DNA from: an uncultured Clostridia bacterium
GTDB taxonomy: Bacteria; Bacillota; Clostridia; TANB77; CAG-508
Direction: 5' to 3'
NCBI GenBank assembly: GCA_948505485.1
Contig: CAOPQH010000054.1
Location: 1 to 9,665 of the forward strand
Length of the DNA: 9,665 bases
In this document: in pieces, positions 1 through 5,375 of the stretch
How positions within the stretch are numbered: the stretch's first letter is position 1
Layout of the letters: every line of letters begins with the position of its first letter
The notes under the pieces: generated by a model
Seen by the model: the letters and a program-made list of their open reading frames with translations, nothing else
Database searches by the model: none
What the model was told of the DNA's origin: nothing
Position numbers and translations under genes: made by a program

Positions 1-209
1 TAGACTTAGTACCATTAGAAAAACAATTAATAGAAACAGACAGCCCATATTTAAGCCCAGAGCCTAGCAGAGGAAAAAGAAACGACTCAAGAAATGTAAA
101 ATATATAGCACAAAAAATAGCAAATGTTAAAGGAGTATCATTAGAAGAAGTTGCAAAAATTACTTATAAAAATGCCTGTAAAATTTATAAAATTGTTGAT
201 AATAAATAA
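1..209 (+). CDS. tatD: TatD-family metal-dependent hydrolase/DNase, C-terminal fragment
   Basis: This is the 3' end of a gene that begins left of the window. The frame opens at base 3 and reads 68 codons to a TAA at 207-209. The visible residues carry the C-terminal TatD signature: LIETDSPYLSP, whose Asp is the conserved metal-binding residue of the family, then PSRGKRN and a helix ending in the typical NACKIYKI. TatD proteins are TIM-barrel hydrolases with 3'-5' exonuclease activity on DNA or RNA and act in the cytoplasm. In many Bacillota the gene (yabD in B. subtilis) lies between metS and the cell-wall gene yabE. A YabE-like gene does occur downstream here, but a two-gene cassette separates them. 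No clear intrinsic terminator follows the stop. Confidence 0.93.
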   Translation, partial: DLVPLEKQLIETDSPYLSPEPSRGKRNDSRNVKYIAQKIANVKGVSLEEVAKITYKNACKIYKIVDNK

Positions 210-447
210 TTTTTAATATTATAGAGAAACCAAACACGTGGAATGTTGCTTAGGTAGCTATATCTAAAACATTCGATACAATAGCCCAATTTACTGCTTT
301 TTAGGATTTTATTAGTTTTGAGAGAAATGACAAAAATAAGATTAAAAGAGTTGAAAATAATAAAATTAAGGTAACGATAGAAGTTGATATGGTGTACGGA
401 GCACTAAATGTACTGCATTTTATAAAAAATTCTTTGTAAAAGTAGAA
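210..447. other. Gene-free spacer between tatD and the toxin-antitoxin cassette
   Basis: No recognisable gene is present. The spacer holds one strong stem-loop (listed separately at 241-274). It also holds a short open stretch at 305-439, with no ATG/GTG/TTG near its 5' end, whose last residues read VDMVYGALNVLHFIKNSL before a TAA. That peptide looks protein-like but matches no family I recognise. It could be the tail of a decayed gene or chance. Confidence 0.5.
241..274. repeat. Bulged 14-bp stem-loop
   Basis: GAATGTT (241-247) pairs with AACATTC (268-274). Inside it, TTAGGTA (250-256) pairs with TATCTAA (261-267) with one G-U pair. A 2-nt GC bulge lies at 248-249 and a GCTA tetraloop caps the stem. 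No T-run follows on either strand, so it is not a standard intrinsic terminator. It could be a processed 3' end, part of an RNA, or a remnant of a mobile element. Confidence 0.5.
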
Positions 448-476
448 TTTTTAGTATAGATATGATAGAATATAAT
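448..476 (+). promoter_or_regulatory. Probable promoter of the toxin-antitoxin cassette
   Basis: A perfect TATAAT at 471-476 is preceded at 17 bp by TTTTTA (448-453), a weak -35. It lies about 20 bp before the preferred start codon of the first cassette gene. The overlapping TATGAT at 461-466 has no better -35 partner. Confidence 0.5.
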
Positions 477-496
477 AGGGATAAAGAGAGGTGCTT

Positions 497-820
497 ATGG
501 AAAAGTTAAGAATAGATAATATAAAACAAATGGTTAAAGATGGAAAAACTAGATGGACTAATCATGTTATAGTTAGATTATTTCAAAGGAATATAAGTCA
601 AGAGGATATTGAAAGTGCCCTCTTAAATGGAGAAATAATAGAAGAATATGAAAATGATTACCCATATCCAAGTTGTTTAATATATGGAATAAATTTAAAA
701 AATGAAGTTTTACATATAGTATGTGGTCTAAATGAAATAGAACTTTGGATAATTACTGCATACTATCCAGATAATATAAAATGGGAAGATGACTTGAAAA
801 CGAGAAAGGAGATAAAGTAA
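497..820 (+). CDS. DUF4258 domain protein, putative toxin of a type II-like toxin-antitoxin pair
   Basis: A 107-residue cytoplasmic protein. The ATG at 497 is preferred over the in-frame GTG at 491, because the AGAGAGG ribosome binding site (485-491) overlaps the GTG and sits 5 nt before the ATG. The pattern is that of DUF4258: an N-terminal segment with RWTNHVIVRLFQRNIS (residues 18-33), where the HVIVR stretch is the family hallmark, then an acidic EDIESALLNGEIIEEY helix. A PYPSCLIYG strand and a C-terminal IELWIITAYYPD strand follow. DUF4258 proteins are thought to resemble the RelE/MqsR toxin fold and often sit beside YgiT-type zinc-finger genes, as here. The next gene starts 2 bp after this stop, and its ribosome binding site lies inside this frame, so the two are co-expressed. 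Toxicity is inferred, not shown. Confidence 0.8.
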   Translation: MEKLRIDNIKQMVKDGKTRWTNHVIVRLFQRNISQEDIESALLNGEIIEEYENDYPYPSCLIYGINLKNEVLHIVCGLNEIELWIITAYYPDNIKWEDDLKTRKEIK

Positions 821-821
821 T

Positions 822-1052
822 ATGAATTGTTTTATGTGTAAAGGAGATTTAGAAGATAAAAATACAACATTTATGGTTGAATTAGATAATTGTATTATCA
901 TTATTAAAAATGTGCCATCTCAAGTATGTAAACAATGTGGTGAAGTATCATATAGTAATGAGGTTGCAAAACAATTAGAAAAGTTAGTAGATTCAGTAAG
1001 GAATGTAATTACAGAAATTACAGTAATTAATTATACAGAAAAAGTTGCATAA
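822..1052 (+). CDS. YgiT-type zinc-finger protein (MqsA N-terminal-like), putative antitoxin
   Basis: A 76-residue protein with two CxxC knuckles, Cys3-Cys6 and Cys36-Cys39, in the order CFMCKGDL ... NVPSQVCKQCGEVSYS. This is the YgiT/MqsA N-terminal zinc-binding module. The C-terminal part (about 46-76) is a short helix plus strand ending in ITVINYTEK. Full-length MqsA (about 130 residues) has a C-terminal helix-turn-helix DNA-binding domain that is absent here, so self-repression through that domain is unlikely. The start ATG follows an AAAGGAG (805-811) lying within the end of the upstream toxin-like gene. By analogy with MqsRA and DUF4258/YgiT pairs, it probably binds and neutralises the upstream product, but this is inference from neighbourhood and family. 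Confidence 0.85.
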   Translation: MNCFMCKGDLEDKNTTFMVELDNCIIIIKNVPSQVCKQCGEVSYSNEVAKQLEKLVDSVRNVITEITVINYTEKVA

Positions 1053-1058
1053 AATAAT

Positions 1059-1077
1059 AAGTACACTTAGTGTACTT
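1059..1077. repeat. 19-bp perfect palindrome just after the antitoxin gene
   Basis: AAGTACACT and AGTGTACTT are perfect 9-bp inverted arms around a single T. As RNA they form an 8-bp stem with a UUA loop. It begins 7 bp after the antitoxin stop. No T-tract follows (GAAGCAAATT), so it is either a weak or degenerate terminator or a protein-binding site. Confidence 0.55.
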
Positions 1078-1149
1078 GAAGCAAATTGATTTACTAGAAA
1101 AAGGAGATAAATATAATCTTGTAAATTGGAAATTGTAAAATAATTTAAA

Positions 1150-1172
1150 GTCACCTCCTAGCGACAGGTGGC
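1150..1172 (+). terminator. Possible degenerate terminator stem-loop after the cassette
   Basis: GTCACCT (1150-1156) pairs with AGGTGGC (1166-1172), 7 bp including one T-G pair, around a 9-nt loop. The 3' side continues TTGTCAGTTAT rather than a clean T-run. The GC-rich stem in an AT-rich spacer suggests a terminator, but efficiency would be poor. Confidence 0.35.
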
Positions 1173-1258
1173 TTGTCAGTTATAAATAGAAATTATCAAA
1201 AAAATTAGAAAATTTTGACATAAAAAAACAATGCCCAACATATAATATAGTACGGAAG

Positions 1259-1288
1259 CCATATTTAGGACAAATATCCAAAATATGG
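1259..1288. promoter_or_regulatory. 30-bp imperfect palindrome abutting the 3D-gene promoter, candidate operator or leader hairpin
   Basis: CCATATTT (1259-1266) and AAATATGG (1281-1288) are perfect inverted arms. Inside, GGA (1268-1270) pairs with TCC (1277-1279), leaving one A/A mismatch and a 6-nt centre. It ends 5 bp before the -35 box at 1294. A second TTGACA (1215-1220) and TATAAT (1241-1246) lie upstream but are 20 bp apart, too far for a strong promoter. If that upstream promoter works, the palindrome would be transcribed. Confidence 0.5.
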
Positions 1289-1293
1289 TAAAT

Positions 1294-1322
1294 TTGACAA
1301 AAAATACAAAATAGAGTATAAT
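1294..1322 (+). promoter_or_regulatory. Consensus sigma-A promoter of the G5/3D gene
   Basis: TTGACA (1294-1299), a 17-bp spacer, and TATAAT (1317-1322) match the consensus in all 12 positions. Transcription would begin near 1329, giving a leader of about 25 nt before the ATG at 1355. Confidence 0.88.
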
Positions 1323-1354
1323 GTGTATATTGTGTGAAGGAGGTAATGATTTTT

Positions 1355-2278
1355 ATGAAAAAAGAAGTAAATTCTTCAATAGTGAAAATCATTTGTGTAA
1401 GTTTAATACTCTTAATCCTTTCGGGAATAGGAGTTATGGCTGTATCAACACAAATAGAAAACGTAAAAGTTACTTTGTCAGATGGTTACGAAATGACAAT
1501 TTTAACATCTAAAAATAAAGTTTCAGAAATATTAGAAGAAAATAATATAATTTTAGCTGAAGATGAAAAAACAATTCCGTCAATAGATTCAGAATTAACA
1601 TCAGCTAAAACAATAAAAATAACAAACAAATCAGAGCAAGAAGTTCAAATAGCGCAAATATCAGAAGAAGGTGTTCAAACTTCATTAGATGAAATACTAA
1701 AAGCATATACACCAATTACTGAAAAAATAGTTACAGAACAAGTTGTTATTCCATACGAAACAATTACAAAAGATGTAACAGAAGAAGATAATAATTCATC
1801 AGAAAAGGTTTTACAAGAAGGAAAAGATGGAATAAAAGAAGTAACATACAGAGTTAAATATCAAAATGAAAAAGAAATAGAAAAAAATGTTATATCAGAA
1901 AAAGTTATTGAAGAGCCAGTAGATAAAATTGTAAAAAAACAACAAACAGTATCTTCAAGATCTGCAACAACAAGAAGCTCAGGAAATACAACAGCAAAGT
2001 CAGGAGTATATAAAGTTACAGCATATTGTTCTTGCTCAAAATGCTGTGGTAAAAGAACAGGACGTACAGCATCTGGAACTAGAGCAACTGCAGGACGTAC
2101 AGTTGCAGCATCTTCAAAATTTTCATTTGGAACAAAACTAAAAATAAATGGAAAGACATATGTAGTTGAAGATAGAGGAGGAGCTGTAAAAGGAAATAAA
2201 ATAGATGTTTACATGAACTCACACTCAGCAGCCTTAAGATGGGGAGTAAGATATTTACCAGTAGAAATTGTAAATTAA
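1355..2278 (+). CDS. YabE-like membrane-anchored G5 and 3D domain cell-wall protein
   Basis: A 307-residue protein. The ATG at 1355 is chosen because AAGGAGG (1337-1343) lies 11 nt before it but only 2 nt before the ATG at 1346, and it overlaps the region of the GTG at 1334. Residues 9-30 form one hydrophobic segment (signal or anchor). Residues 37-78 resemble a DUF348 ubiquitin-like repeat. Residues 123-194 form a G5 domain (TEKIVTEQVVIPYETI ... GKDGIKEVTYRVKY). A Ser/Thr-rich linker (about 198-216) leads to a C-terminal 3D domain (217-307) with a YCSCSKCCGK cluster, EDRGGAVKGNKIDVY and a HSAALRWGVR end. 3D domains share the double-psi barrel of MltA-type lytic transglycosylases, so a surface role in peptidoglycan turnover is expected. 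The usual first Asp (VAVDP) is replaced by VAASS, while Asp273 and Asp284 remain. A terminator follows directly. Confidence 0.9.
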   Translation: MKKEVNSSIVKIICVSLILLILSGIGVMAVSTQIENVKVTLSDGYEMTILTSKNKVSEILEENNIILAEDEKTIPSIDSELTSAKTIKITNKSEQEVQIAQISEEGVQTSLDEILKAYTPITEKIVTEQVVIPYETITKDVTEEDNNSSEKVLQEGKDGIKEVTYRVKYQNEKEIEKNVISEKVIEEPVDKIVKKQQTVSSRSATTRSSGNTTAKSGVYKVTAYCSCSKCCGKRTGRTASGTRATAGRTVAASSKFSFGTKLKINGKTYVVEDRGGAVKGNKIDVYMNSHSAALRWGVRYLPVEIVN

Positions 2279-2282
2279 AAAC

Positions 2283-2322
2283 AATGAAATCACTATTCGT
2301 AGTAAATAGTGATTTCATTTTT
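2283..2322 (+). terminator. Strong intrinsic terminator of the 3D gene
   Basis: A perfect 15-bp stem joins 2283-2297 (AATGAAATCACTATT) with 2305-2319. The loop has 7 nt (CGTAGTA) and a T-run follows at 2318-2322. It starts 4 bp after the stop codon. Confidence 0.93.
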
Positions 2323-2645
2323 ATGTAATAGAGAATTTTTTTTTAATAACAAATCATAATTATAATCATAATAATTTCCAAATTTCACATTATATAAAAC
2401 GATTGTACACAAATTTACGTGTGTAAAATAGGGATGCAAACAAATCATAATAATGTTAATTTTAAAAGACTCCGTTCTTCAAGGCGTTTAAGAAAGCAAA
2501 TATTCATATATTAGTTACACACTATAATTGGTTATAATGAATAACGACTTAATAGTCGAACTCGTTTTTAAAATTAAATTATTATGCTTTATATAATAGT
2601 GAGTTTTTCCAAACATCCTATCATATAAAAACAATTATGTGATTT
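2323..2645. other. Gene-free, palindrome-containing spacer upstream of xth
   Basis: No open frame with a credible ribosome binding site is visible on either strand. It holds a 13-bp direct repeat, AACAAATCATAAT, at 2348-2360 and 2439-2451. Between these copies lies a 16-bp sequence also found at 5266-5281. A 5-bp GC-containing stem-loop, CGACT-TAAT-AGTCG, sits at 2545-2558, and TTCTT/AAGAA arms lie near 2475-2494. A small RNA cannot be excluded, but no promoter-terminator pair defines one. Confidence 0.45.
2402..2445. repeat. Intergenic repeat copy A
   Basis: ATTGTACACAAATTTA (2402-2417) is identical to 5266-5281. In both copies ATATAAAA lies just upstream and AACAAAT lies 21-22 bp downstream (2439-2445 here, 5302-5308 in the other). 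The matching spacing suggests two diverged copies of one element and argues against a lone chance match. Confidence 0.45.
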
Positions 2646-2674
2646 TTGATTTATAATTTAAAATATGTTATAAT
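2646..2674 (+). promoter_or_regulatory. Extended -10 promoter of the xth-permease operon
   Basis: TTGATT (2646-2651), 17-bp spacer, TATAAT (2669-2674), with TG at 2666-2667 making an extended -10 (TGTTATAAT). It lies 33 bp before the start codon. Confidence 0.85.
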
Positions 2675-2707
2675 CCATCTATAAATTTATAAAAAAGGAA
2701 GATGAAT

Positions 2708-3463
2708 ATGAAATTAATTTCGTGGAATGTAAACGGTATAAGAGCTTGTTTAACAAAGGGATTTGAAAAGTTTTTTAAAGAAATAGAAGCAGACATATTT
2801 TGCATACAAGAAACAAAATGTCAAGTTGGACAAGTAGATTTAGAATTTGAAGGATATAAAAGCTTTTGGAATAGTGCAGAAAAGAAAGGATATTCTGGAA
2901 CAGCTATTTTTAGTAAAATAGATCCAATTAAAGTAACATATGGAATTGGGAAAGAAGAACACGATAAAGAAGGAAGAATTATAACATTAGAGTTTGAAAA
3001 ATTTTATTTAATTGATAATTACACACCAAATGCAAAAAGAGAATTAGAACGTTTAGACTATAGAATGATATGGGAAGATGAAATAAGAAAATATTTATTA
3101 AAATTAAATAAAAAGAAACCTGTAATTATGTGCGGAGATTTAAATGTAGCACATAAAGAAATAGATTTAAAGAATTCAAAAAGTAACAGAGGCAATGCAG
3201 GATTTACAGATGAAGAAAGAGGCAAAATGACAGAATTGCTAAAAGCCGGGTTTACTGATTCATTTAGATATTTATATCCAGACAAAGAAAATGCATATAG
3301 TTGGTGGTCATATATGGGAAGAGCTAGAGAGAAAAATATAGGCTGGAGAATAGACTATTTTATTGTCTCAAAAGACATAGAAAAAAATATAGAAGAAGCT
3401 AATATTTATCCTGAAATATTAGGTAGTGATCATTGTCCTGTTGGGATAGATATTAATATATAA
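2708..3463 (+). CDS. xth: Exodeoxyribonuclease III / AP endonuclease
   Basis: A 251-residue enzyme that cleaves DNA 5' to abasic sites and degrades 3' ends in base excision repair; it needs a divalent metal and is cytoplasmic. The ATG at 2708 is chosen over 2702 because the AGGAAG ribosome binding site (2696-2701) touches 2702. The resulting MKLISWNVNGIRA is the family's usual N-terminus. All signature motifs are present: Asn7, CIQETK with the metal-binding Glu35, GYSGTA (61-66), YTPN with Tyr105, CGDLNVAH with Asp144 and Asn146, GWRIDYF with Asp216, and SDHCPV with Asp241-His242. The length is that of the ExoIII/ExoA family, so the enzyme looks complete and active. The next gene starts 12 bp later, and its ribosome binding site overlaps this stop codon, so the two are co-transcribed. 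Confidence 0.97.
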   Translation: MKLISWNVNGIRACLTKGFEKFFKEIEADIFCIQETKCQVGQVDLEFEGYKSFWNSAEKKGYSGTAIFSKIDPIKVTYGIGKEEHDKEGRIITLEFEKFYLIDNYTPNAKRELERLDYRMIWEDEIRKYLLKLNKKKPVIMCGDLNVAHKEIDLKNSKSNRGNAGFTDEERGKMTELLKAGFTDSFRYLYPDKENAYSWWSYMGRAREKNIGWRIDYFIVSKDIEKNIEEANIYPEILGSDHCPVGIDINI

Positions 3464-3475
3464 AGGAGGAAACAG

Positions 3476-4612
3476 ATGAAAGATATAAAAAAACATTGGA
3501 ATACATGGGTATTTTGGTTTACATGTATAATATCTGCTATAGTTGTTTATAAAATATTAGATAATTGGACAAATGTAGGAGATTTTATATCTAACTTTTT
3601 TGAGATTATAGCTCCGTTCTTATCAGGAATCTTGATAGCATATATATTATATATTCCTGTAAGCAAGTTAGAAGAATCGTATTTAAAATCAAAATTGAAA
3701 TTCATATCAAAAAATTCAAGAAAACTAAGTATATTGCTAGTATATTTAATAGTATTATTGCTTATAGTTATATTAATTAATTTTATACTACCGGTAGTAA
3801 TAGATAGTGTTATAGAACTTACAAATAATTTTCAAGGTTACTATAAATTAGCAATAGATAATTATAACAATTTACAAGAAGACTCCATTTTTAAAAGTCA
3901 AATAGTAGTTGATATTGTTAATAATGTTCAAAATTTTGATTTATCACAATATATAAATGTTAATAAGATATTTGACTATGTAAAAGGTGTTGTAGGAGTA
4001 GCTTCTTCAGTGTTTAACATATTTGTAGCAATAATTGTATCAGTATATATTTTATTAGAAAGAACAGATATTTTAGAATTTTTAAAAAAATTGGGATCTG
4101 CTATATTTAAAAAGAATACATATGATAATTTAGGAAGATATTTTTATAATACAAATCAAATATTTTTTAAATTTTTAGCAAGCCAATTTTTAGATGCAAT
4201 AGTAGTAGGAATTTTAACAACAGTAGTAATGAGCATTATGAAAGTTAGATATGCACCTTTATTAGGATTTATGATAGGATTGTTTAATATGATACCATAT
4301 TTTGGTGCCATTATTGCAATTGTATTATCAGTATTAATAACAGCAATAACCGGTGGAGTATCACAAGCTATTTGGTTAGCTATTATAGTTACAATAGTAC
4401 AACAAATAGATGCTAACATAATAAATCCTAAGATAGTAGGAGATTCTTTGAAAATAAGTCCATTATTAGTAATATTTGCAGTAACTATAGGTGGAGCATA
4501 TTTTGGAGTATTAGGAATGTTCTTAGCTGTGCCTGTATTTGCTATATTAAAGATATTGATTAATGATTATATAGATTATAAAAATTCAAAAAAAGAACAA
4601 ATAAATAGTTAG
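3476..4612 (+). CDS. AI-2E family transporter (PerM/YtvI-like permease)
   Basis: A 378-residue polytopic membrane protein preceded by a strong AAAGGAGG (3462-3469), 6 nt before the ATG. Hydrophobic segments lie near residues 10-27, 40-60, 84-110, 168-195, 235-257, 262-285, 285-315 and 330-365, matching the roughly eight-span layout of the family. The long soluble region between the third and fourth spans (about 111-167) is also typical. Family marks are GLFNMIPYFGAIIA near 268-281 and the C-terminal block NIINPKIVGDSLKISPLL ... GMFLAVPVFAILKIL. Members export varied substrates (AI-2 in E. coli TqsA, sodium/proton exchange reported for some), so the substrate cannot be named. It shares an operon with xth, a pairing whose logic is unclear. 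Its stop lies 4 bp from the end of the convergent toxin pseudogene. Confidence 0.92.
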   Translation: MKDIKKHWNTWVFWFTCIISAIVVYKILDNWTNVGDFISNFFEIIAPFLSGILIAYILYIPVSKLEESYLKSKLKFISKNSRKLSILLVYLIVLLLIVILINFILPVVIDSVIELTNNFQGYYKLAIDNYNNLQEDSIFKSQIVVDIVNNVQNFDLSQYINVNKIFDYVKGVVGVASSVFNIFVAIIVSVYILLERTDILEFLKKLGSAIFKKNTYDNLGRYFYNTNQIFFKFLASQFLDAIVVGILTTVVMSIMKVRYAPLLGFMIGLFNMIPYFGAIIAIVLSVLITAITGGVSQAIWLAIIVTIVQQIDANIINPKIVGDSLKISPLLVIFAVTIGGAYFGVLGMFLAVPVFAILKILINDYIDYKNSKKEQINS

Positions 4613-4616
4613 GAAA

Positions 4617-4863
4617 TTATTTATATATTTGACCGCGGTTTTCCGCTTTTGTGATTAAAACTGTAAGTTTGTCTTGAATTAACTCATAAATGATTCTAAA
4701 GTTACCGGACTCTAAGTCGATAATGATTTTTACAGCCTGCCAATTTTTTGATATCTCCATTTGGTAGGCTGTAAATTGCCTTATAAATTCTTAATCTTTG
4801 AATTTTATCTTGTTTTTCAATAAATTTGAGAGCTTTAGGTCTAATCGTTATCTTGTAATTCAT
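4617..4863 (-). pseudogene. RelE/ParE-family toxin broken by a one-base insertion
   Basis: The ATG at 4861-4863 lies inside the end of the antitoxin gene (23-bp overlap), as usual for such pairs. The first frame reads 53 codons, from MNYKITIRPKALKFIEKQDK to CKNHYRLRVR, and stops at a TAA (4702-4704). If one C of the CCGG at 4705-4708 is skipped, the frame continues as VGNFRIIYELIQDK ... TVLITKAENRGQIYK to a TAA at 4617-4619. That would give about 81 residues, the normal length for the family. The sequence after the break holds the strand with the Arg (NFRIIYE) and the C-terminal Arg and Tyr (NRGQIYK). These are the positions where RelE toxins have catalytic residues, so the 53-residue product should be inactive. 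A sequencing error or programmed +1 frameshift at CGG-TAA are alternatives. Confidence 0.85.
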
Positions 4864-5137
4864 CTATAGTCAACCCCTCTCTTTGTAAAATTTCTTCAAA
4901 AGATACAGCATTTTTTGCTTCTTTGTTTTTTATATCATTTGATTCGTTTAAGTAGTCTAAATACATTACTTTTTCTGTAATATCCATATGACTTAAAATA
5001 ACAGTTGGTTCTAATTTTAATAATTCAGAATCAATAGCTTTTTCCATTAAAATTTTAATAGATTTTAAACAGTCATTATTAAGTCTAGGTGTCATTTTTA
5101 TAATGTCTTTAATTGTTTGAATTTGTGTTTTAGACAT
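4841..5137 (-). CDS. Putative antitoxin of a RelE/ParE-type pair
   Basis: A 98-residue, charged, mostly helical protein. The ATG at 5135-5137 is chosen because AAAGGAG (5146-5152) sits 8 nt before it. The longer in-frame start at 5188 is rejected because it would place the promoter -10 (5160-5165) inside the gene. No signal or membrane segment is seen. The C-terminal AVSFEEILQREGLTIDEL resembles the toxin-wrapping tail common in RelB-like and related antitoxins. Residues 1-50 (SKTQIQTIKDIIKMTPRL ...) may form the DNA-binding or dimerising part, but I do not recognise the exact family. Its last 23 bp overlap the start of the toxin pseudogene, supporting translational coupling. It is intact although the toxin is broken, so it may persist as a repressor, as an anti-addiction factor, or simply as a young relic. 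Confidence 0.72.
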   Translation of the reverse strand: MSKTQIQTIKDIIKMTPRLNNDCLKSIKILMEKAIDSELLKLEPTVILSHMDITEKVMYLDYLNESNDIKNKEAKNAVSFEEILQREGLTIDELQDND

Positions 5138-5159
5138 ATTTATCACTCCTTTCACTTTA

Positions 5160-5188
5160 ATTATAACAGGATAAAAATAAAAAAACAA
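5160..5188 (-). promoter_or_regulatory. Extended -10 promoter of the antitoxin-toxin pair
   Basis: Read on the minus strand: TTGTTT (5188-5183), 17-bp spacer, TATAAT (5165-5160) with the upstream TG of an extended -10 (TGTTATAAT). It resembles the xth promoter in its -10. The leader to the ATG would be about 16-17 nt. Confidence 0.75.
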
Positions 5189-5220
5189 TAATAAAGCAAA
5201 TATTAATCAACTCACTATTG

Positions 5221-5260
5221 TTATATATTATGAAAGTCATGCTGACTTTCTAATATATAA
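5221..5260. repeat. 40-bp near-perfect palindrome (18-bp stem, one bulged T)
   Basis: TTATATATTA (5221-5230) pairs with TAATATATAA (5251-5260), and GAAAGTCA (5232-5239) pairs with TGACTTTC (5243-5250). The T at 5231 is bulged and TGC is the loop. No T-run follows on either strand. It is the first of three consecutive hairpins between the antitoxin promoter and the COG2426 gene. Confidence 0.75.
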
Positions 5261-5265
5261 AATAC

Positions 5266-5308
5266 ATTGTACACAAATTTATTACATAAATTTGGCACAC
5301 GAACAAAT
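5266..5308. repeat. Intergenic repeat copy B with an internal hairpin
   Basis: ATTGTACACAAATTTA (5266-5281) is identical to 2402-2417, with AACAAAT at 5302-5308 matching the spacing in copy A. In this copy AAATTTAT (5275-5282) and ATAAATTT (5286-5293) form an 8-bp stem with a TAC loop, extendable outward with one bulge and one mismatch through TGTAC and GCACA. Copy A lacks the right arm of this hairpin. Confidence 0.45.
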
Positions 5309-5369
5309 TCACGGAAAGCCAAAGAGTAAAGTTAAAATTATACTAATGTTAAGGCTTTCCGATTTGTTC
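5301..5369 (-). repeat. Two-part stem-loop downstream of the COG2426 gene
   Basis: GAACAAAT (5301-5308) pairs with ATTTGTTC (5362-5369), and CGGAAAGCC (5312-5320) pairs with GGCTTTCCG (5353-5361), 17 bp in all. A 3-nt bulge TCA lies on one side, and the apical region has 32 nt. It begins 7 bp after the stop of the minus-strand gene, the place for a terminator, but the minus-strand sequence beyond it (GTGTGCC) has no T-run. It may act as an mRNA 3'-end stabiliser or be part of a mobile palindromic element. Confidence 0.6.
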
Positions 5370-5375
5370 TATTAT

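Noticed and set aside
1103..1117. AAGGAG at 1100-1105 as the start of a small gene between the cassette and the 3D gene
   Set aside because: No start codon follows at a proper distance, and the downstream frame closes within a few codons.
4635..4650. GCGG-TTTT-CCGC followed by TTTT, a terminator-like hairpin for the permease on the plus strand
   Set aside because: The stem is only 4 bp and lies within the coding part of the convergent toxin pseudogene (KAENRG region), so it is too weak to call.
5138..5188. Longer 115-residue version of the antitoxin starting at 5188 on the minus strand
   Set aside because: Its extra residues would overlap the TTGTTT/TATAAT promoter, and it lacks a ribosome binding site. 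The inner ATG at 5137 has AAAGGAG at 8 nt.
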